Shown: positions 25,313-33,020 of the stretch, piece by piece
Layout: each line of letters begins with the position of its first letter
Position numbering within the stretch: position 1 is the first letter of the stretch
Source of the DNA: Streptosporangiaceae bacterium NEAU-GS5
Lineage (GTDB): Bacteria > Actinomycetota > Actinomycetes > Streptosporangiales > Streptosporangiaceae
Direction: 5' to 3'
NCBI GenBank assembly: GCA_017592665.1
Contig: JAGFNW010000024.1
Location: 81,355-145,354 of the forward strand
DNA length: 64,000 nucleotides
The notes under the pieces: model-generated
The model's input: only the letters and a program-made list of their open reading frames with translations
Databases searched by the model: none
What the model was told of the DNA's origin: nothing
Position numbers and translations under genes: made by a program

Positions 25313-26553
25313 CGGCGGTGGTTCTCGGGCAGGAAGACGTCCTGCATGGTCTGGAAGCGTTCGACGCATACGCCGGCGCCGAGCGCGACCGAGTAGAGCG
25401 GCCGGTCCACCCGATGGATGGGCATGCCGGTCGCGTCCCGCAGCCGCTCGGCCAGGCCGCGCAGCAGCGCGCCGCCCCCGGTCAGCACGATCCCGTTGTC
25501 GAGCAGGTCGCCGGCCAGCTCGGCCGGGCACTGGTCGAGCGTGGTCTGCACGGCGTCGATGATCGTCTGGACCTGGTCCTCGATGGCCTCGCTGATGTCG
25601 TCGGCCGCCATGGTCGCCGTCTTCGGCAGGCCCGTGACCAGGTCGCGGCCGCGGACCGGCACGGTCGCCTTCGGGTCGAGCGCCTTCAGCGGCTCCTCGG
25701 CCTGGCCGTTCGACTTGGGCTTCGACCGGAACAGGCTCCAGCCGAACAGCGGCGCCGGCTCCGGGTCGGGCGCGTCCTCGGGCACGAGCGTCGTCACGGT
25801 CCCGACCGACTCCAGCTCGGCCGGGGGTTGGACACCCACGCGATGGCGGCCCTTCGGCGTCATCTCGGTCTCCCGCAGCCGGATCGGGTTCTGCCTGACC
25901 ATGCCCAGGTCGATTTTGAGGCGTTCGGCCGTACGCTCGCCGAGCAGCAGCGCGTGCTCCTTCTTGGCGTAGGTGATGATCGCTTCGTCGAGCTCGTCGC
26001 CGCCGACGCGGAGCGACTTGGCGACCACGACGCCGCTCATCGACACGATGGCGACCTCGGTGGTGCCGCCGCCGATGTCGACGACCATGTTCCCGGCCGC
26101 CTCGCCCACCTTCAGACCGGCGCCGATCGCCGCGGCCATGGGCTCTTCGATGATGTGCACCCGGCGCGCGCCCGCCTCGTAGGCGGCCTCCTTGACCGCG
26201 CGCTGCTCGATGGAGGTGCAGCCGCTCGGCACCGCCACCACGATCCTCGGCTTGGCCAGGAACCGGCTGGGGTGCGCCTTCTGGATGAAGTAGCGCAGCA
26301 TCCGCTCGGCCGCGTCCAGGTCGGCGATCACGCCGTCCTTGAGCGGGCGGATCGTCGCCACGTGCGGGGGAGTGCGGCCCATCATGCGCTTGGCCGCCTT
26401 GCCCACCGCCACGATCTTGTCGTTGTGCAGGTTGATCGCTATCACCGAGGGCTCGTTCAGCACGATGCCCTTTCGGCGTACGTAGACCAGTGTGTTCGCC
26501 GTACCTAAGTCGACCGCGATATCACGGCCGAGCAGACCCCATCCGAAACCCAT
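25309..26553 (-). CDS. mreB: Actin-like protein MreB with an unusual insertion
   Basis: Actin-fold filament protein of 414 aa, about 65-70 residues longer than typical MreB. Nucleotide-binding phosphate loops are intact (DIAVDLGTANTLVYV, VVDIGGGTTEVAIV), as are VPSGCTSIEQRAVKEAA, IEEPMAAAIGAG and the C-terminal VLTGGGALLRGL. The extra segment, about residues 229-296, lies between LGMVRQNPIRLRET and VPVRGRDLVTGLPKT. It is rich in Pro, Glu, Asp and Lys (EDAPDPEPAPLFGW...SKPKSNGQAEEP). First gene of the mre operon; its promoter must lie in 26554-26608. In mycelial actinobacteria MreB mainly serves spore-wall synthesis; that role here is inference. Confidence 0.93.
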   Translation of the reverse strand: MGFGWGLLGRDIAVDLGTANTLVYVRRKGIVLNEPSVIAINLHNDKIVAVGKAAKRMMGRTPPHVATIRPLKDGVIADLDAAERMLRYFIQKAHPSRFLAKPRIVVAVPSGCTSIEQRAVKEAAYEAGARRVHIIEEPMAAAIGAGLKVGEAAGNMVVDIGGGTTEVAIVSMSGVVVAKSLRVGGDELDEAIITYAKKEHALLLGERTAERLKIDLGMVRQNPIRLRETEMTPKGRHRVGVQPPAELESVGTVTTLVPEDAPDPEPAPLFGWSLFRSKPKSNGQAEEPLKALDPKATVPVRGRDLVTGLPKTATMAADDISEAIEDQVQTIIDAVQTTLDQCPAELAGDLLDNGIVLTGGGALLRGLAERLRDATGMPIHRVDRPLYSVALGAGVCVERFQTMQDVFLPENHRR

Positions 26554-26608
26554 CGCCGCACTGCCTTTCGAGGGGGAGGACTATCGCCCGCCCGCTCGCT
26601 GCCCGAGA

Positions 26609-26639
26609 AGCGGCCCTCCAAACGCTCTGGAGGGCCGCT
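26609..26639 (-). terminator. Terminator hairpin after the FN3-protein gene
   Basis: Perfect 12-bp stem AGCGGCCCTCCA / TGGAGGGCCGCT with a 7-nt loop, 22 bp beyond the stop of the minus-strand gene at 26662 and upstream of mreB. It separates the two transcription units. Confidence 0.8.
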
Positions 26640-26661
26640 CGCCGCGGGGATTGACGAGGGA

Positions 26662-28113
26662 TTACAGGGCGACGGCGCTGAACTCGGCCGTACGTGCGCT
26701 CTCAGCCGTCCCGTTGAGCGCGCTGAGCCGGTAGTAGTAGCGGACGCCGCCGGTCACGGCCGTGTCGATGTAGGTGGGCGAGGTGGTCGTGACGTACGGC
26801 GTGGCGCCCTCGCCGCCGGCCGTCGTCGACCGGAAGACGTGATAACTCGTCACGCCCGATTGGAAGCCCCACTGGAGCAGGATGTTGCCCTGCCTCGGGG
26901 TGATCACCACGCCGAACGGGACGCCGGGGGCGCCCGTCGACGTGGGTGTCGGCGTGGGTGTCGGCGACGGCGATGCGGTGCCCTGCGGCGTGACGGCGAC
27001 CTCGTTGGAGTTCGGCGAGCCGCCGACCGCGTTGACCGCGTCCACGAAGTAGAAGTACGTCGTCCCGTTCTTCAGGCCCGTGTCGGTGTAGGTCGTGCCG
27101 GTGACCGTCGCCACCGGAGTGACGGCCTCGCCGTCCGACTTCGTCCCGCGATAGATCCTGTACGACGACGGGTTGCCCGTGGCACTGGCCGTCCAGCGCA
27201 GCGCGGCCGAAGCGGCGCCCGCGGTGGCCGTCAGGCCCGTGGGCCCGGCCGGGACCGAGGCCGTCGCCGGAGTGACCGTCAGCTGGTCGACCCGGGAGAG
27301 GCCGTGGTCGCTGACGGCGAACTGCTGGATCGAGTTGGCCCCGGCCCGCAGCTGCACCTGAAGGAACGAGTGCTGGTAGACGTCGAAGCTGCCGGTGATC
27401 GGGAAGCTCTGCGTGCGCGTGATGACCGTGCCGTTGACCCGGAGGCCCATCTGCCGGTTGTTCACGCCGGGGAAGAGGCCGCCCTGGAAGGCGTAGCGCC
27501 AGTCGACCGTGTACAGTCCGGCGGCCGGGACGACGACGTTGTTGAACGTCATCGTCCCCTCCTCGGCGTAGGCCATGTCGACCACTCGCTGACCCGGCGA
27601 CGACGATCCGGATGAGCCGAGGACCTGCGGGAACCAGCCGGTCAGGGTCTGGAACCAGTCGAATCCGCCGAGCAGGGCGTCCTTGCAGTAGAAAACCAGG
27701 CCGTTGCCGGCCGGCACGCCCGCCACGTTGCCGCCGGTCCCGATGGGGGGTGGCGTTTTCGACGCGTCCTCGGGCGTACGGGCCGACTCGCCGTCCGCGT
27801 TCACGGCGCTGACCTGGTAGAAGTAGGTCGGCGTCGGGCTGAGCCCGGCGTCCTTGTAGGTGGTGCCGGCGACCGTGGCGACGGGCGTGGCGCCCTCGCC
27901 GCCCGACGCCGTGCCGCGGTAGATCCGATAGCCGGTGGCGCCGGGGCTGGCGTCCCATTCGAGGGTGATCGAGGTGTCGGCGCCCGCGGTGAGCTCGAGG
28001 TCGCCGGGGGTGGCGGGCGCGGCCGCGTACGCCGGTAGGGGGCCCAGGGGGCTGACGGAGATGGCAAGCGCGCCGCCGATCAGGAGGGCGGCGCGCCGCA
28101 GTGCCGTACGCAT
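26662..28113 (-). CDS. Secreted fibronectin type III protein with a central carbohydrate-binding-like domain
   Basis: Secreted protein of 483 aa with an N-terminal signal peptide (to about residue 30, ...LPAYAAAP). FN3 domain 1 begins APATPGDLELTAGADTSITLEW. A central beta-sandwich-like region (MAYAEEGTMTFNNVVVPAAG, YTVDWRYAFQGGLFPGVNNR, VNGTVITRTQSFPITGSF) resembles a CBM6/35-type sugar-binding module. FN3 domain 2 (AGPTGLTATAGAASAALRW), a PTPTPTPT linker and FN3 domain 3 (PFGVVITPRQGNILLQW) follow. No hydrolase domain is seen, so it may bind or scaffold on polysaccharide. It follows the GH16 gene by 83 bp on the same strand, with a hairpin between. Confidence 0.8.
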   Translation of the reverse strand: MRTALRRAALLIGGALAISVSPLGPLPAYAAAPATPGDLELTAGADTSITLEWDASPGATGYRIYRGTASGGEGATPVATVAGTTYKDAGLSPTPTYFYQVSAVNADGESARTPEDASKTPPPIGTGGNVAGVPAGNGLVFYCKDALLGGFDWFQTLTGWFPQVLGSSGSSSPGQRVVDMAYAEEGTMTFNNVVVPAAGLYTVDWRYAFQGGLFPGVNNRQMGLRVNGTVITRTQSFPITGSFDVYQHSFLQVQLRAGANSIQQFAVSDHGLSRVDQLTVTPATASVPAGPTGLTATAGAASAALRWTASATGNPSSYRIYRGTKSDGEAVTPVATVTGTTYTDTGLKNGTTYFYFVDAVNAVGGSPNSNEVAVTPQGTASPSPTPTPTPTSTGAPGVPFGVVITPRQGNILLQWGFQSGVTSYHVFRSTTAGGEGATPYVTTTSPTYIDTAVTGGVRYYYRLSALNGTAESARTAEFSAVAL

Positions 28114-28166
28114 GAGTGCTCCAGAGTCCGGGACAGTGCGGGGACACGTGCGTGGTGCCGGGGGAC

Positions 28167-28184
28167 GGGCGGGCCGACCCGCCC
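28167..28184 (-). terminator. Short GC hairpin after the GH16 gene
   Basis: GGGCGGG / CCCGCCC stem with a 4-nt loop, 12 bp beyond the minus-strand stop at 28197. It may end the GH16 transcript. Confidence 0.5.
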
Positions 28185-28196
28185 CCAGGGTCGTGC

Positions 28197-29948
28197 TCAG
28201 GTGCCGTAGACCTGGAACTCCCAGAGGGAGTAGCCGTACGGCGTGGCGCGTGCCGTGCCGTTCACCCGGACATAGCGCCCGGATCCGGACACGGACAGAT
28301 CCTGCACGCCGCCGGTGCCGGACGTGGTCGAGTAGATGTTGGTCCAGGTCGTGCCGTTGGCGGAGGTCTGGATCTGGAACGCCGAGGCGAACGCGGCCTC
28401 CCAATTCAGCACGACGCGGGAGATGGAATGGGTGGCGCCGAGGTCCACCTGGACCCACTGCGGGTCGCTGAACGCGCTCGACCAGCGGGTGCCGGTGCTG
28501 CCGTCGGTCGCGTTGGCGGCCGGGAAGGTGGCGTTCTCGGTGGAGGAGGCGGTCGTCGTGTGGCCCTGCGAGAGCAGGGAGCCCGAGCCGCCGCCCGGAG
28601 TGCCCTGGACCGAGAACTCCCACAGCGAATAGCCGTACGGCGTGGCGCGAGCCGTGCCGTTCACCCGGATATATCGCCCGGTGCCGGACACGGCGAGATC
28701 GTCGGTTCCGCCGTCACCTGTCGTCGTCGAGAAGATGTTGGTCCAGGTCGTGCCGTTGGCGGAGGTCTGTATCTGGTAGCCCGAGGCGTACGCGGCCTCC
28801 CAGTTCAGCGTGACGTGGCTGATGTTGTACGACTGGCCGAGGTCGACCTGTAGCCACTGCGGGTCGCTGAACGCGCTCGACCAGCGGGTCGCGGTGTTGC
28901 CGTCGGTCGCGTTGGACGCCGGGAAGGTGGCGTTCTCGGTGGAGGAGGCCGTCGTTGCCTTGCCCAGGGCGATGTTGTTGCCCTGGTTCACCGGCGCCTT
29001 GTTGTAGACGGCCACGTAGTCCATGACCATCTGACCGCCGGACACGGTGGCGGCGTTGGGGCCGCCGCCGAAGGCCGCGGGGAAGCCGCCGCCCATGGCC
29101 AGGTCGTAAATGATGAAGAAGGGATGGTCGACGGCGCTGGCCCAGGTGCTGGCCGGGACCGCGGTCGCGTTGAGGGTGAAGTAGTTGTTGCCGTCGAGGT
29201 ACCAGCGGATCTGCTCGGGCGACACCGACCGGTCGATCTGCACGGCGTAGGTGTGGAAGCCCGTCTGGCAGCCGGCGCACGCGCGCTCGCCGCTGCCGAT
29301 ACCGGTCGACTCGTTGCACGGGCCGCCGGGGTTGGTGCCGCAGTGCAGCGTGCCGAAGAGCGAGCTGCGCCCGTTGATGTCCTCGAGGATGTCGATCTCG
29401 CCGCTGGTCGGCCAGGGTGTGCCGGTGCGTAACGGGGCGCCGAGCATCCAGAAGGCCGGCCAGTAGCCGGCGCCGTTGCTGGTGGTGACGTTGGGCTGCT
29501 GTATCCGCGACTCCATCATCACCACGCCGCCCGGCGGGGCTCCGAAGGTGGCCGCCTGCGTCTCGATGCGCCCGGACGTCCAGCCGGAGCCGGGGTCGGA
29601 GCCCGAGTGCAGGGCGCGGAGCACCAGGTTGCCGGCGCCGTCGTGGAAGACGTTGGCCGTGCTGTTGGTCATCGTCTCGATCTCACCGGTGCCGAAACTG
29701 CTGCCTGGACCCGTGTCGTACTTCCAGACGCTGGTGTCCATGCCCGTGCCCGATCCGCCGTTGAACTCGTCGGACCAGGTGAGGCTGAAGCCGGCCGGGG
29801 GTGTCGGAGTCGCCGCGCCGGCCGGGCCGGGTGCGGCCAGAACGCCGATGGTCGCGCCGGTGGTCGCGCCGAAGACCAGGGCGACGGTGGACACCCCGGC
29901 CTTCAGCCGCAGTCCCAGCCTCCGGCCGGGGCTGATGGTGCTTGACAT
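28197..29948 (-). CDS. Secreted GH16 beta-glucanase with two F5/8-type C domains
   Basis: Secreted endo-glycanase of 583 aa. The signal peptide runs to about residue 45 (...AAPGPAGAATP). The GH16 catalytic domain (about 50-290) carries GEIDILEDIN with the nucleophile Glu, catalytic-site Asp and acid/base Glu (ExDxxE). Two tandem discoidin/F5-8 type C (CBM32-like) domains follow, both with ASSTENATFPA.NATDG, WLQVDLG/WVQVDLG and ATPYGYSLWEF. GH16 members cleave beta-1,3- or mixed-linked glucans; the exact substrate is not readable. ATG 29948 has GGGAGAG just upstream. Three CebR-like boxes lie in the upstream gap. Confidence 0.9.
   Translation of the reverse strand: MSSTISPGRRLGLRLKAGVSTVALVFGATTGATIGVLAAPGPAGAATPTPPAGFSLTWSDEFNGGSGTGMDTSVWKYDTGPGSSFGTGEIETMTNSTANVFHDGAGNLVLRALHSGSDPGSGWTSGRIETQAATFGAPPGGVVMMESRIQQPNVTTSNGAGYWPAFWMLGAPLRTGTPWPTSGEIDILEDINGRSSLFGTLHCGTNPGGPCNESTGIGSGERACAGCQTGFHTYAVQIDRSVSPEQIRWYLDGNNYFTLNATAVPASTWASAVDHPFFIIYDLAMGGGFPAAFGGGPNAATVSGGQMVMDYVAVYNKAPVNQGNNIALGKATTASSTENATFPASNATDGNTATRWSSAFSDPQWLQVDLGQSYNISHVTLNWEAAYASGYQIQTSANGTTWTNIFSTTTGDGGTDDLAVSGTGRYIRVNGTARATPYGYSLWEFSVQGTPGGGSGSLLSQGHTTTASSTENATFPAANATDGSTGTRWSSAFSDPQWVQVDLGATHSISRVVLNWEAAFASAFQIQTSANGTTWTNIYSTTSGTGGVQDLSVSGSGRYVRVNGTARATPYGYSLWEFQVYGT
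28216..28560 (-). repeat. Tandem F5/8-C domain repeat, copy 2
   Basis: A 345-bp unit encoding the C-terminal discoidin-like domain. It repeats almost colinearly with 28615-28959 at a 399-bp offset. Many stretches are identical, for example TAGCCGTACGGCGTGGCGCG (plus strand) occurs in both. This indicates a recent intragenic duplication or gene conversion. Confidence 0.8.
28615..28959 (-). repeat. Tandem F5/8-C domain repeat, copy 1
   Basis: First copy of the 345-bp unit described at 28216-28560, encoding the internal discoidin-like domain of the GH16 protein. A Gly/Ser-rich linker (GTPGGGSGS) separates the copies. Confidence 0.8.
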
Positions 29949-29985
29949 GGCTCTCCCTATCACTCACGCGAGAAGAACGGAGGCG

Positions 29986-29999
29986 GGGGAGCGCTCCCT
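29986..29999. promoter_or_regulatory. CebR/CelR-like operator, box 1
   Basis: GGGGAGCGCTCCCT matches the cellobiose-repressor box TGGGAGCGCTCCCA at 12 of 14 positions and contains a perfect 12-bp palindrome. It is 38 bp upstream of the GH16 start codon. The LacI-family repressor itself is not in the window. Confidence 0.7.
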
Positions 30000-30097
30000 C
30001 AGAGCCCGAGCGTGCGCCCCGGTCAGCACCCCTGTCAAGGGCCCAATTCGCCTGGTGGGAGCCCTTCTCACCAAATACAGCGGTCCATAATGAGGGC

Positions 30098-30111
30098 GGG
30101 AAGCGCTCTCA
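30098..30111. promoter_or_regulatory. CebR/CelR-like operator, box 2
   Basis: GGGAAGCGCTCTCA matches TGGGAGCGCTCCCA at 11 of 14 positions, 150 bp upstream of the GH16 start. Apart from boxes 1-3, nothing else was found in the 29949-30297 gap. Confidence 0.6.
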
Positions 30112-30160
30112 TGAGTCAGAAACGCCGAGCGTTTACGCTGTTGACTTCGACGGTTGGCCG

Positions 30161-30174
30161 TGAGAGCGCTCTCT
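30161..30174. promoter_or_regulatory. CebR/CelR-like operator, box 3
   Basis: TGAGAGCGCTCTCT matches TGGGAGCGCTCCCA at 11 of 14 positions and is itself a near-perfect palindrome. Multiple boxes in one promoter suggest cooperative repression with release by cello- or gluco-oligosaccharides. Confidence 0.6.
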
Positions 30175-30297
30175 CGCTGAGGACGCGCGTGCGCCGGGAA
30201 CGTGATTTAAGTTTTCCCCGGTGCACGGTCGGCCAAGATCGGGGGAGCGTTCTCTTCAAGATCTCTTAAGGTGCTCTTGACCCAGCGGCGGCAAAGC

Positions 30298-30339
30298 GAA
30301 ACCCGCGGGCGCCCGGTGCTGCGGGCGCCCGCGGGTTTC
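30298..30339 (-). terminator. Strong terminator hairpin after the xylanase gene
   Basis: Perfect 18-bp stem starting GAAACCCGCGGGCGCCCG with a 6-nt loop (30316-30321), 16 bp beyond the stop of the minus-strand GH10 gene. It is the longest perfect hairpin in the window and isolates the GH10 and GH16 units. Confidence 0.9.
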
Positions 30340-30355
30340 GGCGAATCACCCGCCG

Positions 30356-31549
30356 CTATCGCCGCGGGGTCTGCGGAATGCGCGGCAGGACGAAGGGCGG
30401 CCCGGCGAACAGCAGGTCCGACTGGACCATCCGGTAGGCCTTCTTCGGCTGGTAGCTCTCGTCGTAAAGGGTGGCCAGGCCCTCAGGCGGGTTGGTGAAC
30501 CAGGTCGGCACCCACGAGTGCTTGTCGTCGAAGCCCCACACCGTGTACGAGATGCAGTGCGGGTTGAGCAGGCACGCCTGCAGCAGCACGCTGTAGTTGT
30601 AGGCGGACGCCTGGAGCCGCGGGTTGATCTCGTTGGAGTCGTTGGCCAGGACGCCGGCCGTCATCTGGCTGCGCGCGTCCACCTCGGTCAGCGCGACCGC
30701 CAGCTTGAGGTCGGAGAAGGCGTCGAGGGCGTCCTTGACCTGGAAGGTGTCGTAGTTGCCATATTGCGTGCCGAGGTGACCCTGGCTGCCGAGACCGTCG
30801 ACCGGCACGCCCTGGGCGCGCAGCTGCTTGATCATGTTGTAGACGAAGAACGTCTTGTCGGACGGGCCCTTGTCGCTGAAGGCCTCGAGGTTGTAGTCGT
30901 TGTAGAACAGCAACGCGTTCGGGTCGGCCGCGCGTGCCCAGCGGAAGGCGTCGGCGATGTATCCGGCGCCGAGGTGCTCGGCCCAGAAACCCTTCAGGTG
31001 GATGGCGGGCGGGCTGTCCCACGGGTCGCTGGCCGCCTCGTTCACCACGTCCCACTGCCAGATCTTGCCCTTGAAGTGCTTGACGACGTCGGTGATGTGC
31101 TTCTTCAGCAGATCGCGCAGCTGGGTGTTGGAGATCGTGCCGTTGGCGACGCCGTCGGTCAGCCACGCCGGCAACTGGTTGTGCCACACGAGCACGTGGC
31201 CGCGCACCTTCTGGTGGTTCTTCTGGGCGAAGGCGACCAGCTCGTCGGCCGGGCCCCAGTTGTAGGTGCCCTGCGTCGGCTCCAGGACCTCCCACTTCAT
31301 CACGTTCTCAGCGGTGACCGTCGAGAACTGCGAGGCCACGAGCTGGCGATACTTCGGGTCGTTGGCGTCGTCCAGCGCGTCCATGTTGACGGCCGTGCCG
31401 ATCGCGAGGTTGTGCCGGGCGGCGAGGGTGCGCAGGCTCTGGGCGGAGGGGTCGGACTGGCCGCCGTTGGCGGCGACCGCTCCGGCGTTCAGGGTGGCCC
31501 CGAGGGCGACGGCAACCGCGCTGATCAGGACCAGGCGTCTTAACCTCAT
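30356..31549 (-). CDS. Secreted GH10 endo-beta-1,4-xylanase
   Basis: Secreted xylanase of 397 aa cleaving the xylan backbone. A signal peptide ends near residue 27 (...LNAGAVAANG). The (beta/alpha)8 GH10 domain has substrate-site segments TAENVMKWEVLEP and RGHVLVWHNQLPAWL, acid/base Glu in WDVVNEAASD, and nucleophile Glu in VALTEVDARS. The late Trp-containing VWGFDDKHSW loop is also typical. No carbohydrate-binding module is present, unlike many actinobacterial xylanases. ATG 31549 has AAGGATG upstream. CGAAA-type elements precede it, as in Streptomyces xylanase promoters. Confidence 0.94.
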   Translation of the reverse strand: MRLRRLVLISAVAVALGATLNAGAVAANGGQSDPSAQSLRTLAARHNLAIGTAVNMDALDDANDPKYRQLVASQFSTVTAENVMKWEVLEPTQGTYNWGPADELVAFAQKNHQKVRGHVLVWHNQLPAWLTDGVANGTISNTQLRDLLKKHITDVVKHFKGKIWQWDVVNEAASDPWDSPPAIHLKGFWAEHLGAGYIADAFRWARAADPNALLFYNDYNLEAFSDKGPSDKTFFVYNMIKQLRAQGVPVDGLGSQGHLGTQYGNYDTFQVKDALDAFSDLKLAVALTEVDARSQMTAGVLANDSNEINPRLQASAYNYSVLLQACLLNPHCISYTVWGFDDKHSWVPTWFTNPPEGLATLYDESYQPKKAYRMVQSDLLFAGPPFVLPRIPQTPRR

Positions 31550-31632
31550 CGAACATCCTTTCGTCCGAGAGCGCGCCCCAGGTGGGGCGCGAAGCTGACG
31601 GAGGGGGTGCGGGGGGTGCGGGACCTGAAATA

Positions 31633-31772
31633 TTTCGAAACTGTGCCGAAACTTTATGGCGACCAGATGCCCTCGTCAACCACCTAATCCACGCGCTGCG
31701 CTGAGCGGTCGCACGGTCCAATCGGGGCAACACAAAACGCCATGTTGGATAGCGCTCTCCGAAACTTTTCGG
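31633..31772 (-). promoter_or_regulatory. CGAAA-type elements upstream of the xylanase gene
   Basis: The 238-bp gap before the GH10 gene holds TTTCGAAA (31633-31640), CCGAAACTTT (31646-31655) and the palindrome CCGAAA-CT-TTTCGG (31759-31772). Conserved (C)GAAA motifs are known from streptomycete xylanase promoters. A weaker CebR-like sequence (GGATAGCGCTCTCC, 31747-31760) abuts the palindrome. Regulation by a LacI-type xylan repressor is inferred. Confidence 0.55.
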
Positions 31773-31787
31773 CAATTGTCCAGGCGC

Positions 31788-33008
31788 TCAGGCGACGTAG
31801 ATGATTGTGATCAGCAGGCAGACCAGGAGGCCCACGATGAGCGCGCTGGTCAGCGCGATGACGCGGAGCCTGCGGCGGAAGGGGCTCTGCGTCTCCAATT
31901 GCCACGTTCTGACCACGGTCTCCTTCCGCTCAGGAGTGGTGCTGCGGTACACCCAGGAGGCGGGAACTCGTCCGGTCACCGGCGCTGGAGCGGGCGCTGG
32001 AATCGTCACGGTTATCGGCGCGGCGACTTCGGGCGCGACCGGCGACACTTCGGGCAGGATCGGCGGCAGGCCGGCGTCGGCCGGCGGCTTGCGGAATCGC
32101 TTCGACAGCACGGGGATGCTGTGGAAGTCGTCCGGCTCTCGAAGGTCGGCGCACAGCTGGGCGAGCTCTTCTTGCACGTCAGGATCTGCCACGCGCCGAA
32201 GTCGCTTGATGCGCTCGGAGGTCTCCGGTTTTTTCAGATCATCCGCCTCCAGCAGCAGCGAGTCTGAGCCGTCGACATGCAGCTCCTGCCACACGATGGG
32301 CTCGCGGGCGATGGCGAGCAGGCTGAGGTGGATGAGGCGGCCAGGGAACCGGTCCATGAACGCGCAGAGCTTGCCGGCGGCCGCCCATCCGGGATGCTGG
32401 AATCCCGGCATTCCGGACTGCCGTAGCGGCAGATGATCTAGTCCTGGCACGTACATTCCGTCATAGTCGATCAACCGGAGCCGGTCACCTGCCTCGACGA
32501 TCACGTTTCCCGGCTGAAGGTCGCCGTGGGCGATCTGGCGTTTGTGCATGTTGTGGATGGTCACGGCGAAATCCCGGCGGCACCGCTCGACAGCCAAGGA
32601 GTTGTCGGCGTTGCTGCCGAGCCAGGTCAGCAGCGGAACCCCTCCGACCCACGGCATGAGAAGAACAGGCCACCAATTGCCGTCCCACCCTTTGATTCCG
32701 CGGGCGTGATAGGCGCAGTCGACCGTCCAGTTCGCCGGCCGCCTGGCCAGTTCCTCGGTGATGTGCCGATACCGGTCGGCGCGATCCGGGTCGGCCGTCG
32801 TGTAGCACTTGACCGCCCAGATCTGGCGGCCCGTTGTGGTCAGCTTGAACACCCGGCTCGCGGCGCCTGGCCGGCCGTGTGGCGAATCCGACCCGCTGAC
32901 CTTGTGCTGCTCGACTTCGGCTGCGTGAAGCAGGGTGTCCGGGTCGAAGCAACTGCGCGTGTCCGCCAGCCAATCTTGATAGTTTCGATCAGAAGGGAAT
33001 GGCCTCAT
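31788..33008 (-). CDS. Membrane-anchored protein kinase-like protein
   Basis: Protein of 406 aa with a divergent protein-kinase fold and one C-terminal transmembrane helix (about 384-404, VIALTSALIVGLLVCLLITI). Kinase landmarks are Lys67 in IWAVKCYT, catalytic loop HGDLQPGNVIV (161-171) and DYDG in LRLIDYDGMYVP in place of DFG. The glycine-rich loop is not obvious. A Pro-rich linker (ITVTIPAPAPAPV) joins the kinase part to the membrane helix. It is the last gene of the five-gene operon, 12 bp after the PP2C gene, consistent with the kinase member of a vWA-phosphatase-kinase triad. Confidence 0.8.
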   Translation of the reverse strand: MRPFPSDRNYQDWLADTRSCFDPDTLLHAAEVEQHKVSGSDSPHGRPGAASRVFKLTTTGRQIWAVKCYTTADPDRADRYRHITEELARRPANWTVDCAYHARGIKGWDGNWWPVLLMPWVGGVPLLTWLGSNADNSLAVERCRRDFAVTIHNMHKRQIAHGDLQPGNVIVEAGDRLRLIDYDGMYVPGLDHLPLRQSGMPGFQHPGWAAAGKLCAFMDRFPGRLIHLSLLAIAREPIVWQELHVDGSDSLLLEADDLKKPETSERIKRLRRVADPDVQEELAQLCADLREPDDFHSIPVLSKRFRKPPADAGLPPILPEVSPVAPEVAAPITVTIPAPAPAPVTGRVPASWVYRSTTPERKETVVRTWQLETQSPFRRRLRVIALTSALIVGLLVCLLITIIYVA

Positions 33009-33020
33009 GACTGCCTGACC

